A stretch of DNA of 7,894 nt from Hyphomicrobiales bacterium (GCA_025362535.1 JANYGE010000447.1:1-7894); one strand, 5' to 3'; positions 1 to 5,496 are shown, numbered from the stretch's first letter. Notes: a model not told the origin generated them from the sequence alone. A program made the numbers and translations.

Positions 1-1048
1 GCTTGGCGAGGGCTTGCAGCGTTTGTGTATAGTAAGGCGAAGTGGCCCCCGTCTTGGCCCATGGGGCTATGGCACCATCACGCAGAGACACTGCGCCATC
101 GGGCACCACCATGTCTGGTTCAAACTTCAGTTCGGTGCCAAGCCCATCACAAGCCGGGCAGGCCCCGAAGGGATTGTTGAACGAGAAAATGCGGGGTTCA
201 ATTTCATCAATGGTGAAGCCAGAAACCGGACAGGCAAAGCGCTGCGAGAAAATTACACGCTCATGGGTTTCATTGGCGCTTTTGTTGGCGCTGTCTTCCT
301 TGGTTTGTGATGGTGGCAAGGGCTTATCGGCGAATTCGGCAATGGCCAAACCATCGGCCAGCTTTAATGCCGTTTCAAACGAGTCAGCCAAGCGCGTGGA
401 AAGATCCGGCCCGACCACGAGTCGGTCCACCACCACATCAATGTCATGCTTATATTTTTTATCGAGCACTGGCACAGAGTCGATTTCATAAAACGCGCCA
501 TCCACTTTGACGCGCTGGAAACCCTTCTTTTGATAATCGGCGAATTCTTTTCTGTATTCACCCTTGCGGCCCCGCACCACGGGGGCGAGCAGATAGAGGC
601 GCGTTCCTTCTGGCAAAGCCAAGGTGCGATCAACCATTTGCGTTACTGTTTGGGCTTCGATGGGAAGGCCAGTTGCTGGCGAATAGGGAATGCCTACGCG
701 CGCAAACAACAGGCGCATATAGTCATAAATCTCAGTCACCGTGCCCACGGTGGAGCGCGGATTGCGGCTGGTGGTTTTCTGTTCAATGGAAATGGCAGGT
801 GAGAGACCATCGATTTGATCGACATCAGGTTTCTGCATCATTTCCAGGAACTGGCGTGCATAGGCCGAGAGCGATTCCACATAGCGGCGCTGGCCTTCGG
901 CGTAGATCGTGTCGAAGGCGAGGGATGATTTGCCGGAACCGGAAAGCCCTGTAAAAACAATGAGCTTATCGCGGGGCAATTCTACGGAGATATTTTTCAG
1001 GTTGTGCTCGCGCGCACCCTGGACGGAGATGACTCGTTTTAATGACAT
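1..1048 (-). CDS. uvrA: Excinuclease ABC subunit UvrA, N-terminal 349 residues (gene runs off the left edge)
   Basis: UvrA is the damage-recognition ATPase of nucleotide excision repair; it acts as a dimer with UvrB in the cytoplasm. Translating the reverse strand from the ATG at 1048 gives a typical start ([20 protein letters not shown]). The Walker A motif GLSGSGKS lies at residues 34-41, followed by the conserved [16 protein letters not shown] segment at about 56-71. The UvrB-binding and insertion region and the first part of the zinc-module area (FACPVSGF at 271-278, CPAC at 297-300) follow. The usual second cysteine of the first pair is serine (S276), which I recall as common in alphaproteobacterial UvrA. 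Full-length UvrA is about 950 residues, so roughly a third is present. No internal stop or frameshift is seen. The gene is divergent from recQ, and a LexA-type box lies 13 bp upstream of the start, which suggests SOS control. The identification is secure. Confidence 0.97.
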   Translation of the reverse strand, partial: MSLKRVISVQGAREHNLKNISVELPRDKLIVFTGLSGSGKSSLAFDTIYAEGQRRYVESLSAYARQFLEMMQKPDVDQIDGLSPAISIEQKTTSRNPRSTVGTVTEIYDYMRLLFARVGIPYSPATGLPIEAQTVTQMVDRTLALPEGTRLYLLAPVVRGRKGEYRKEFADYQKKGFQRVKVDGAFYEIDSVPVLDKKYKHDIDVVVDRLVVGPDLSTRLADSFETALKLADGLAIAEFADKPLPPSQTKEDSANKSANETHERVIFSQRFACPVSGFTIDEIEPRIFSFNNPFGACPACDGLGTELKFEPDMVVPDGAVSLRDGAIAPWAKTGATSPYYTQTLQALAK

Positions 1049-1060
1049 GCACACCAACTA

Positions 1061-1075
1061 GAATAAAACATGAAC
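1061..1075 (-). promoter_or_regulatory. LexA-type SOS box upstream of uvrA (GAAT-N7-GAAC)
   Basis: The sequence gaataaaacatgaac matches the alphaproteobacterial LexA consensus GAAC-N7-GAAC at 7 of 8 fixed bases. It ends 13 bp before the uvrA start codon and begins 92 bp before the recQ start, so it could influence both divergent genes. The match and spacing are seen directly; LexA binding is inferred from known uvrA regulation. I could not assign a convincing -35/-10 pair for uvrA. Confidence 0.68.
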
Positions 1076-1147
1076 AAAGGCAAGAATGAGCTTGCACCAT
1101 GCCAGCACTTACGGCGATCAGGTGTCAGCAGTTTAAGGATATCCACA

Positions 1148-1180
1148 ATGATTCTGGGTTTAGCGTTTGGCCAAGCATAA
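1148..1180 (+). other. Ten-codon ORF with a good ribosome site overlapping the recQ start
   Basis: An ATG at 1148 preceded by AAGGAT (1136-1141) opens a 10-residue frame (MILGLAFGQA) that ends at the TAA at 1178-1180. The recQ TTG start at 1167 lies inside it in another frame. This is the only convincing ribosome-binding site near the recQ start. It may be a leader ORF that feeds ribosomes to recQ. Alternatively it is the true recQ start separated by one extra T in the run at 1166-1168: removing one T would join it to recQ without a stop. Which is right cannot be decided from sequence. Confidence 0.3.
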
Positions 1181-2672
1181 AATCCTCCGCGATGTGTTCG
1201 GTTATGACAGCTTTCGCCCTGGCCAAGAGGCGATTGTTGATAGTTTGCTGGCCGGGCGCAATGTGCTTGCCGTTATGCCCACGGGCTCGGGCAAATCACT
1301 GTGTTTTCAAATTCCGGCACTGGTGAAGAATGCTTTGACCATTGTGGTCTCGCCGTTGGTGGCCCTGATGCAGGATCAGGTGGCAGCCTTGAAGTTGGCT
1401 GGTGTTGCGGCAGAGACGATTAACTCAGCAGCCTCGCGTGAGGAGAATGTTGAAATCTGGCAGCGGGTGGCATCTGGCGTCACACGCATATTATATCTCG
1501 CACCAGAGCGCTTGATGACGGAACGCATGATCAGCGCTTTGCAGCGGCTTAATGTTGGGATGATTGCGGTGGATGAGGCGCATTGCATTTCGCAATGGGG
1601 AGCTTCGTTTCGCCCTGAATATGATGAACTGAAAAACTTGCGGGTTTCGTTTCCGGGGGTTCCCATTGGCGCGTTCACGGCAACGGCTGATGAGATCACA
1701 CGCCGTGATATGGTGGCGAGGATTTTTGGTGGGCAGGCCGATGTGTTCGTGTCGGGATTTGATCGGCCCAACATTAAACTTACGGTGGAACCGAAGACCA
1801 ATAGCACGAAGCAACTTCTCAATTTTCTCAAAGACCACAAAGATGAAAGCGGCATTGTCTATGCTTTGTCGCGCAAGAGTGTGGAGAAATGGGCGGAGGT
1901 TTTGCGCGATGAAGGTTATAAGGCCTTGCCCTATCATGCAGGCTTGCCCGTGGCTGTGCGAACCGAAAACCAAGAAATTTTTATGGCTGAGAAAGGCGTG
2001 ATCATCTGCGCCACCATCGCCTTTGGCATGGGCATTGATAAGCCTGATGTGCGGTTTGTATTTCATGCCGATCTGCCAGCCACGCTCGATGCTTATTATC
2101 AAGAGATTGGCCGCGCTGGGCGTGATGGCGAAGCAGCTGATGCCCACATGATTTTCGGCATGCAAGATGTGATGATGCGCCGCAAGTTTATTGACAATGA
2201 AGGCGGCGATGAACGCCACACAAAAATGCAGCATGGACGCTTACGCAGCTTGGTGACTTATGCACAAGCACCAACATGCCGCCGCCAGGTGTTGCTGCAA
2301 TATTTTGGCGAGACTACGCAGCCTTGCAATTATTGTGATGCTTGTTTGGGCTATGTGTCGTTTGATCAAAGCGGTGATCGCAAAACCGTCCGTACACTGA
2401 GGAAAGAGAAAGTTGCTGCTGCCACGGCACATTTTGATCCGCGCTCGGAAGCCTTATTGGTGCGCTTGAAAACATTGCGCATGAAGCTGGCTAAATCACG
2501 CGGTGTGCCAGCCTATGTTATTTTTTCCGATAAGAGCCTGATTGATATGGCCGCAAAAATTCCGCTGACACGCTGGGATTTCGGCGAAGTGCATGGCGTG
2601 GGCGAGGCCAAGCAGGAACAATTTGGTGATGTATTTTTGCGGGAGATTACAGAATTTGTGCGGGGTGGGTGA
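1167..2672 (+). CDS. recQ: ATP-dependent DNA helicase RecQ, short form lacking the winged-helix domain
   Basis: RecQ is a 3'-5' superfamily 2 DNA helicase used in recombination and fork repair. Motif 0 (FRPGQEAI, 16-23), Walker A (MPTGSGKS, 37-44), DEAH (136-139), the aromatic-rich loop (SQWGASFRPEY, 142-152), TATA (171-174), motif V (ATIAFGMGIDKP, 282-293) and motif VI (QEIGRAGRDG, 312-321) are all intact. The zinc module has C371, C387, C390 and C393. An HRDC domain follows at about 424-498 (VPAYVIFSDKSLIDMA is diagnostic). Only about 30 residues separate zinc module and HRDC, where RecQ normally has a winged-helix of roughly 100 residues; total length is 501 against about 600. A stop at 1161-1163 leaves TTG at 1167 as the first usable in-frame start. 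It has no good Shine-Dalgarno and leaves only ten residues before motif 0. The family call is secure; start and domain loss deserve checking. Confidence 0.93.
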   Translation: MAKHKILRDVFGYDSFRPGQEAIVDSLLAGRNVLAVMPTGSGKSLCFQIPALVKNALTIVVSPLVALMQDQVAALKLAGVAAETINSAASREENVEIWQRVASGVTRILYLAPERLMTERMISALQRLNVGMIAVDEAHCISQWGASFRPEYDELKNLRVSFPGVPIGAFTATADEITRRDMVARIFGGQADVFVSGFDRPNIKLTVEPKTNSTKQLLNFLKDHKDESGIVYALSRKSVEKWAEVLRDEGYKALPYHAGLPVAVRTENQEIFMAEKGVIICATIAFGMGIDKPDVRFVFHADLPATLDAYYQEIGRAGRDGEAADAHMIFGMQDVMMRRKFIDNEGGDERHTKMQHGRLRSLVTYAQAPTCRRQVLLQYFGETTQPCNYCDACLGYVSFDQSGDRKTVRTLRKEKVAAATAHFDPRSEALLVRLKTLRMKLAKSRGVPAYVIFSDKSLIDMAAKIPLTRWDFGEVHGVGEAKQEQFGDVFLREITEFVRGG

Positions 2673-2682
2673 AGCCCCTTTT
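2662..2682 (+). terminator. Possible weak terminator overlapping the recQ stop codon
   Basis: GGGGT and GCCCC can pair around a 7-base loop and are followed by TTTTGG. The stem is short (four G-C pairs and one wobble) and the U-tract is only four bases, so efficient termination is doubtful. If it fails, recQ transcripts would read to the strong terminator at 3018-3058. Confidence 0.25.
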
Positions 2683-2824
2683 GGTTGGAGCAAGTCAGTT
2701 TACGAATTAATAATCACAACTCAAATCACTCTTGACTTTTCTTCTAATGAGACCAACATCTAATTCATCAGCAGCAGTGATTGGCGCTGATTTGGGCCTT
2801 CAGTTTAACAAGTAAGGAGCAGCT

Positions 2825-2848
2825 ATGACTCCACCAAAGCACCCATAA
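2825..2848 (+). other. Seven-residue ORF (MTPPKHP) behind a near-perfect Shine-Dalgarno
   Basis: TAAGGAG at 2813-2819, 5 bases before the ATG at 2825, is an excellent ribosome site, yet the frame closes after seven codons at the TAA 2846-2848. In a neighbouring frame the DNA stays open from 2827 to a TGA at 2893-2895, giving a plausible short peptide ending ITSFSRSLFGLTAD, but that frame has no start codon. The arrangement suits either a leader peptide or a small gene broken by a one-base change. Neither is proven. Confidence 0.3.
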
Positions 2849-2948
2849 AGATCACGAGTTTTTCGCGATCACTTTTCGGTTTAACTGCCGACTGAATATT
2901 TGCAGCGCTGGGCCGGATTGCTAAATGAAAACAAGTAATTTTCTATTC

Positions 2949-3058
2949 AAACGTTCTTACGTTTAACAGGTTCGGATTCATCCGGATCACTTCAAGCTAA
3001 AACTCGATCTAATGAGGGCCCCGCTGGCGCAATTGTGTCGCAGCGGGGCTTATTTTTT
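2949..3058 (+). ncRNA. Candidate structured small RNA or 3' UTR ending at a strong terminator
   Basis: Three hairpins follow in series on the plus strand: AAACGT/ACGTTT with a TCTT loop (2949-2964), TTCGGA/TCCGGA with a TTCA loop (2971-2986), and the terminator stem (3018-3049) followed by a T-rich tract. The nearest upstream coding stop (recQ) is 346 bp before the terminator, an unusual distance for a simple 3' end. The 5' end is unknown, so the coordinates cover only the structured part. No clear promoter and no recognised family; the call rests on structure and position. Confidence 0.28.
3018..3058 (+). terminator. Strong rho-independent terminator
   Basis: GCCCCGCTG (3018-3026) pairs perfectly with CAGCGGGGC (3041-3049) around a 14-base loop and is followed by TTATTTTTT (3050-3058). 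It is oriented to stop rightward transcripts from recQ or the preceding gap just before the convergent 68-aa gene. On the minus strand no T-run follows the stem. Confidence 0.82.
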
Positions 3059-3067
3059 GTCAGTGTA

Positions 3068-3274
3068 TTACATCTTTGTGGCGACGCATTTGCCTTTGCT
3101 CATGTGCATGCCTTTTTTGCAATGATGAATGATCTTCTTCTTCATTGCAGTCTTGTGCACGAGAACAGTTGGTTGCTTTGCAACAACTGGTGGCTTTGCT
3201 GCTGGTGTAGCAGCCATTGCGCCTGTTGCGAGAACAGAGGTGAGAAGGGCGGCAGCGAGAATTGATTTCAACAT
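3068..3274 (-). CDS. Small secreted His/Met/Cys/Lys-rich peptide precursor, unknown function
   Basis: This 68-aa product begins with a clear signal peptide (MLKSILAAALLTSVLATGAMA), probably cleaved after Ala21. That leaves a mature peptide of about 47 residues with an Ala/Pro/Val-rich first half and a cationic tail holding H50, H51, C52, M56, H57, M58, C63 and M68 among many lysines. Two cysteines 11 apart could form a disulfide in the periplasm; the His/Met/Cys cluster could bind metal. AAGGAAA about 5 bases before the ATG supports this start. It lies 72 bp downstream of the 91-aa secreted-protein gene on the same strand and may share its transcript. Small secreted proteins with a C-terminal C...G...C pattern are common in Rhizobiales, but I recognise no characterised family. 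Gene reality is likely, function unknown. Confidence 0.75.
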   Translation of the reverse strand: MLKSILAAALLTSVLATGAMAATPAAKPPVVAKQPTVLVHKTAMKKKIIHHCKKGMHMSKGKCVATKM

Positions 3275-3326
3275 GATATTTCCTTTGGTTATTTTGTTTT
3301 AGGGGAAAAGAAGGATTTGGTTCAGA

Positions 3327-3358
3327 ACAGTTACTTCAGAACACAGTTACTTCAGAAC
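3327..3358. repeat. Perfect 16-bp tandem duplication across a stop codon
   Basis: The unit acagttacttcagaac occurs twice back to back (3327-3342 and 3343-3358), and part of it (ttcagaac) occurs just before, at 3321-3328. On the minus strand the second copy carries the last codons and TAA of the 91-aa gene, so the end of that gene and its stop are duplicated just downstream. The product is unchanged because the first stop encountered is used. It looks like recent replication slippage. Confidence 0.85.
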
Positions 3359-3622
3359 GATGGCAGCGCCTTTGATCATGAACTTCACGGCTTTGCCGTC
3401 AAAAGCTTGGGTTTTGCCATTGAGACCAACGGTGCAGCCATCTTTGCAATCAACATCAGTTGAAGCCTTAGCTTTGACGGCGAGATCAACAGCCTTGCCA
3501 GTCTTTGGTGTGATTTTTAGAGTGTAGGCTGCGTTGTCCTCATTTACGATTGTGAGGGCATTTGCAGCGGTTGCAAGAACGCCAAGCGCAAATGCACTGG
3601 CCACGAGAACACGAATGTTCAT
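3347..3622 (-). CDS. Small exported protein of 91 aa, unknown function
   Basis: The protein starts with a signal peptide (MNIRVLVASAFALGVLATAANA, likely cleaved after Ala22). A mature domain of about 69 residues with alternating hydrophobic and polar residues follows, suggesting a small beta-rich fold. C59 and C63 (CKDGC) may form a disulfide in the periplasm. AGGAG 8 bases before the ATG at 3622 supports the start. The opening of the mature part (TIVNEDNAAYTLKI) resembles small alphaproteobacterial secreted proteins I have seen as hypothetical, but I cannot name a family. A 182-bp gap with several dyads separates it from the upstream cysteine-cluster gene, so it probably has its own promoter. 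The 68-aa gene downstream may be co-transcribed. A 16-bp tandem repeat covers its stop codon. Confidence 0.8.
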   Translation of the reverse strand: MNIRVLVASAFALGVLATAANALTIVNEDNAAYTLKITPKTGKAVDLAVKAKASTDVDCKDGCTVGLNGKTQAFDGKAVKFMIKGAAIVLK

Positions 3623-3680
3623 GGTTTAACTCCTGATAATGGTTCATTCTAATTTTGACCAACGTTGCGTTTGTTAGTCG

Positions 3681-3702
3681 GCAGGCAAACTGATTTGCTT
3701 GC
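3681..3702. repeat. Inverted repeat upstream of the 91-aa secreted-protein gene
   Basis: GCAGGCAAA (3681-3689) and TTTGCTTGC (3694-3702) form 9-base arms with one mismatch around CTGA. The repeat lies 59 bp upstream of the 91-aa start, in the probable promoter region, and could be an operator. No regulator can be assigned from sequence. Confidence 0.45.
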
Positions 3703-3715
3703 GTGGGTTAAAGTT

Positions 3716-3725
3716 ACCCGCGGGT
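3716..3725. repeat. Ten-base perfect palindrome ACCCGCGGGT
   Basis: This GC-rich palindrome sits 94 bp upstream of the 91-aa gene in otherwise AT-rich DNA, 13 bp from the repeat at 3681-3702. It could be part of an operator; a ten-base palindrome alone is weak evidence. Confidence 0.3.
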
Positions 3726-3804
3726 TCGCCATGCTGGTAGTTAAATGCGAGTAATGTAGATTAAATCTGGTTCATTAAAATTGCGATATTATTCTGTGTA
3801 CAGA

Positions 3805-4185
3805 TCAATTTTCGCTGTGATCAGTTACTGAAACAAACGTCTCGTCTTCCTGCCCGGCGCGTTCAAACTTCAGAAAATCATAATAGCCACAATGGCCTTC
3901 ACCAGGAAATACACGGCAGGTGGATGGGCGCGCATGGTATATTGTGCAGCGGCGTTCCTCGGTGTCGAAGAACTGGCAGATTTTTCCATAAATCGTATCG
4001 GCCTTGCGGCGCATGATGCGCTTATAGCCATGGGCTTTTTTGAAGAATTTTTTTTCGGCTTTTTCCAGGGCCATGTCGAAATACTTGGCGATGCGGGTTG
4101 CATCGCGGTCATGCACTTCGATGACAGGGTAAGAGCAGCAATAGCCTGGGCATTTCAGGCAATCATATTTTGGTGTTTTGGCCAT
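3805..4185 (-). CDS. YkgJ-family cysteine cluster protein (CxxCxxxCC, putative metal-binding)
   Basis: This 126-aa soluble protein has the family layout: an N-terminal cluster C9-x2-C12-x3-C16-C17 (CLKCPGYCC) and then C70, C80, C90 and C99 within the diagnostic stretch GKICQFFD...CTIYHARPSTCRVFPG (68-95). YkgJ-type proteins are thought to bind zinc or an iron-sulfur cluster through these cysteines; a reaction is not established. All expected cysteines are present and the length is normal. There is no signal peptide. The ATG at 4185 lies 36 bp after the LysR gene on the same strand, so the two are probably co-transcribed. The nearest AGGAG is about 20 bases upstream of the ATG, farther than ideal, so initiation may be weak or coupled to the upstream gene. 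No terminator is seen after it. Family call is confident; function is not. Confidence 0.9.
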   Translation of the reverse strand: MAKTPKYDCLKCPGYCCSYPVIEVHDRDATRIAKYFDMALEKAEKKFFKKAHGYKRIMRRKADTIYGKICQFFDTEERRCTIYHARPSTCRVFPGEGHCGYYDFLKFERAGQEDETFVSVTDHSEN

Positions 4186-4221
4186 TGGAGATTCGCTTTC
4201 TTTGAACTCTCCTGTGGTGGC

Positions 4222-5154
4222 TTACTTTGACGGTGGCTTCAAGTGTTGCGCCTTGAATTGTTGAAACTTTCTGTTGGTTTCCACAACTTCTCCCATCAGC
4301 CACTCCCGAAAGGCGCGGGCAGGGGCTGATTCACGGCTGCCCTTTTTGCGTACCACCCAATAGGCCCCGTGGTCTTTCATATCGAAAGTGAAAGGGCGGA
4401 CGAGCCAGTTTTCGAGCAAACTATCTGTGCAGAGGATTTGATCTCCCAGCGCAAAGCCTTGCCCCGCTTCGGCGGCCTCTAAAGCCAAATGATTTTGAAA
4501 TGTGGTGCCGCGCCAATCTTCAACGCCGGAAACCCCCGCCGCAATGAGCCATTCCGCCCACCATTGTTTACGGTCTTCATGCAGTAGATTATATTCCGAG
4601 AGTCCAGCTGGAGTTATGGCCCCATCATCCTTGATTAGTTTTGGAGCGCAGACCGGAAATATTACAACGTCAGAAAGCTTGACTGCTTCGACATCTTCCC
4701 AACGGCCCAAGCCATAGCGAATACCCAGTTCGACGTCATCAGCATAGAAATCGACAAGGCGCGAGGTAGGATCAATATTGAGCTCGATATCAGGATGTAA
4801 GTCATTGAAGCGGCCCAAGCGCCCGACGAGCCACCGCGAGGCGATGGCCGGTTCAACCGAGACATTGAGCGAGCGCACGTCACCCACGGCAGCCGCTTCA
4901 CGCGCGGCATCGGCCAGTTGATCGAACAGGGGGGTGAGCTGTGCGCCGAACCTTGTTCCGGGTTCGGTGAGCTCTACGCCGCGGCCCGTGCGTGTAAACA
5001 GTTGGGTGCCGAGATATTCTTCCAGCTCTTTAATGTGGCGGCTGATGGCCGCGTGACTGACAAACAATTCCGCCGCCGCATCGGTGAAACTTTCGTTTCG
5101 AGCTGCAGCTTCAAAGGCTTTGAGGCCATTCAGGGAGGGGAGTCGTCGTGCCAT
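4222..5154 (-). CDS. LysR-type transcriptional regulator, GcvA-like
   Basis: A LysR regulator of 310 aa from the ATG at 5154 (a GTG at 5169 would add five residues). The start MARRLPSLNGLKAFEAAARN matches the usual GcvA-like opening. The winged helix-turn-helix covers about residues 5-64 (SFTDAAAELFVSHAAISRHIKELEEY, with the typical FTRTGRGVELTEPG segment). The type 2 periplasmic-binding-like effector domain follows at about 88-295. GcvA-type regulators respond to small metabolites such as glycine, but the effector here cannot be inferred. ATG 5154 is preferred because it matches family starts and because a perfect TATAAT at 5161-5166 would place transcription at this very base. The gene is divergent from a 48-codon gene with a LysR-type dyad between them, and upstream of the YkgJ-type gene by 36 bp. 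Autoregulation is likely by family precedent. Confidence 0.93.
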   Translation of the reverse strand: MARRLPSLNGLKAFEAAARNESFTDAAAELFVSHAAISRHIKELEEYLGTQLFTRTGRGVELTEPGTRFGAQLTPLFDQLADAAREAAAVGDVRSLNVSVEPAIASRWLVGRLGRFNDLHPDIELNIDPTSRLVDFYADDVELGIRYGLGRWEDVEAVKLSDVVIFPVCAPKLIKDDGAITPAGLSEYNLLHEDRKQWWAEWLIAAGVSGVEDWRGTTFQNHLALEAAEAGQGFALGDQILCTDSLLENWLVRPFTFDMKDHGAYWVVRKKGSRESAPARAFREWLMGEVVETNRKFQQFKAQHLKPPSK

Positions 5155-5160
5155 CGTTTT

Positions 5161-5166
5161 ATTATA
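5161..5166 (-). promoter_or_regulatory. Perfect -10 (TATAAT) for the LysR gene; implies a leaderless mRNA
   Basis: On the minus strand TATAAT ends 6 bases before the ATG at 5154, so standard spacing puts +1 on the A of the start codon. A -35 at 17-bp spacing would be ACGTCA (5184-5189), which matches the consensus at 3 of 6. No Shine-Dalgarno is present before either candidate start, consistent with leaderless translation. The element is seen; its use is inferred. Confidence 0.45.
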
Positions 5167-5188
5167 CACCTATTATTCGGGAGTGACG

Positions 5189-5201
5189 TAACATTTTGTT
5201 A
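5189..5201. promoter_or_regulatory. LysR-type operator (T-N11-A dyad TAACA-N3-TGTTA)
   Basis: TAACATTTTGTTA is a perfect 5-base dyad with the T-N11-A form typical of LysR-family sites, lying in the divergent region between the regulator and the 48-codon gene. It abuts the regulator's proposed -35 region and is centred about 65 bp upstream of the proposed start of the divergent transcript. Both are standard for autorepression and activation by this family. Binding is inferred. Confidence 0.55.
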
Positions 5202-5224
5202 TGTGTCATGTCAGTTTTAGCAGT

Positions 5225-5253
5225 TTGTAGTTTGCGGGTGCGAAGCGTATCTA
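5225..5253 (+). promoter_or_regulatory. Possible promoter of the 48-codon gene
   Basis: TTGTAG (5225-5230) and TATCTA (5248-5253) are spaced 17 bp apart. Each matches the sigma-70 consensus at only 3 of 6 positions, which is what an activator-dependent promoter might look like. The resulting start near 5260 would put the LysR-type dyad at about -65. Confidence 0.28.
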
Positions 5254-5286
5254 CAGTACAAGAGATTTAACACGAAGGAGACTATC

Positions 5287-5433
5287 ATGAACAACTGGAT
5301 TTTTAATGCTTATTCAGAGGTTTATAGCACTGCGATGATGCATGACGCAAAGCCACAGGCTTTTGTTGCAACTGCTAACAAGACCGCTGAAAACCGTTTT
5401 AGCAAGCTCGTTAAGATGCTTGGTCGCGCTTAA
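5287..5433 (+). CDS. Small protein of 48 aa, unknown, divergent from the LysR regulator
   Basis: The frame runs from ATG 5287 to TAA 5431-5433 and begins MNNWIFNAYSEVYSTAMMHD. A textbook ribosome site (GAAGGAG, about 6 bases before the ATG) and a strong terminator 20 bp after the stop bracket it, so the transcript is a self-contained short mRNA. It has no cysteine and no obvious signal peptide or membrane segment. The N-terminal half is aromatic and neutral; the C-terminal half is basic (KTAENRFSKLVKMLGRA) and could form an amphipathic helix. I do not recognise a family. A LysR-type dyad upstream suggests control by the divergent regulator. The gene is below common length cut-offs and may be missing from automatic annotation. 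Alternatively the transcript could act as an RNA, but the ribosome site favours translation. Confidence 0.72.
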   Translation: MNNWIFNAYSEVYSTAMMHDAKPQAFVATANKTAENRFSKLVKMLGRA

Positions 5434-5453
5434 GACCATGAAAAACGAAAAGT

Positions 5454-5485
5454 AAGGCTCCGGAATTTCCGGGGCCTTGTTTTTT
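5454..5485 (+). terminator. Strong rho-independent terminator after the 48-codon gene
   Basis: AAGGCTCCGGA (5454-5464) pairs with TCCGGGGCCTT (5468-5478) as an 11-bp stem with one G-U wobble and a 3-base loop, followed by G and six T (5479-5485). It isolates the 48-codon gene from ssb. Confidence 0.88.
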
Positions 5486-5496
5486 ACCCAAAACTA

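Larger units (their letters stand above)
2673..3067. other. 395-bp gap without a conventional gene; structured and possibly transcribed rightward
   Basis: No protein gene of normal size fits here on either strand. The stretch contains a CTTGAC -35-like element at 2731-2736 without a well-spaced -10 (TCTAAT at 2759-2764 is too far), an 8-codon ORF with a strong ribosome site at 2825-2848, two small hairpins at 2949-2964 and 2971-2986, and a strong rightward terminator at 3018-3058. It could be a long recQ 3' untranslated region, a small RNA gene or the remnant of a small protein gene. I recognise no known RNA family; I looked for the SRP RNA signature and did not see it. Confidence 0.5.

Noticed and set aside
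446..802. Open frame on the plus strand opposite uvrA
   Set aside because: Fully antisense to conserved UvrA sequence; no family resemblance and no ribosome site.
1491..2234. Long open frame (247 codons) on the minus strand inside recQ
   Set aside because: It is antisense to intact helicase motifs, has no recognisable domain, and its composition (His/Arg/Ile-rich) is typical of a reverse-frame shadow.
3035..3265. Plus-strand frame (76 codons) over the terminator and the 68-aa gene
   Set aside because: It starts inside the terminator stem-loop and is antisense to a gene with a signal peptide and good ribosome site.
3321..3358. Three GAAC motifs that might be taken for a LexA-type box
   Set aside because: The GAAC copies are 16 bp apart or more because of the tandem duplication; none has the required 7-base spacer.
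5155..5169. GTG at 5169 as the LysR start
   Set aside because: The five extra residues are not typical of the family, no ribosome site precedes it, and the codons would cover the TATAAT element.
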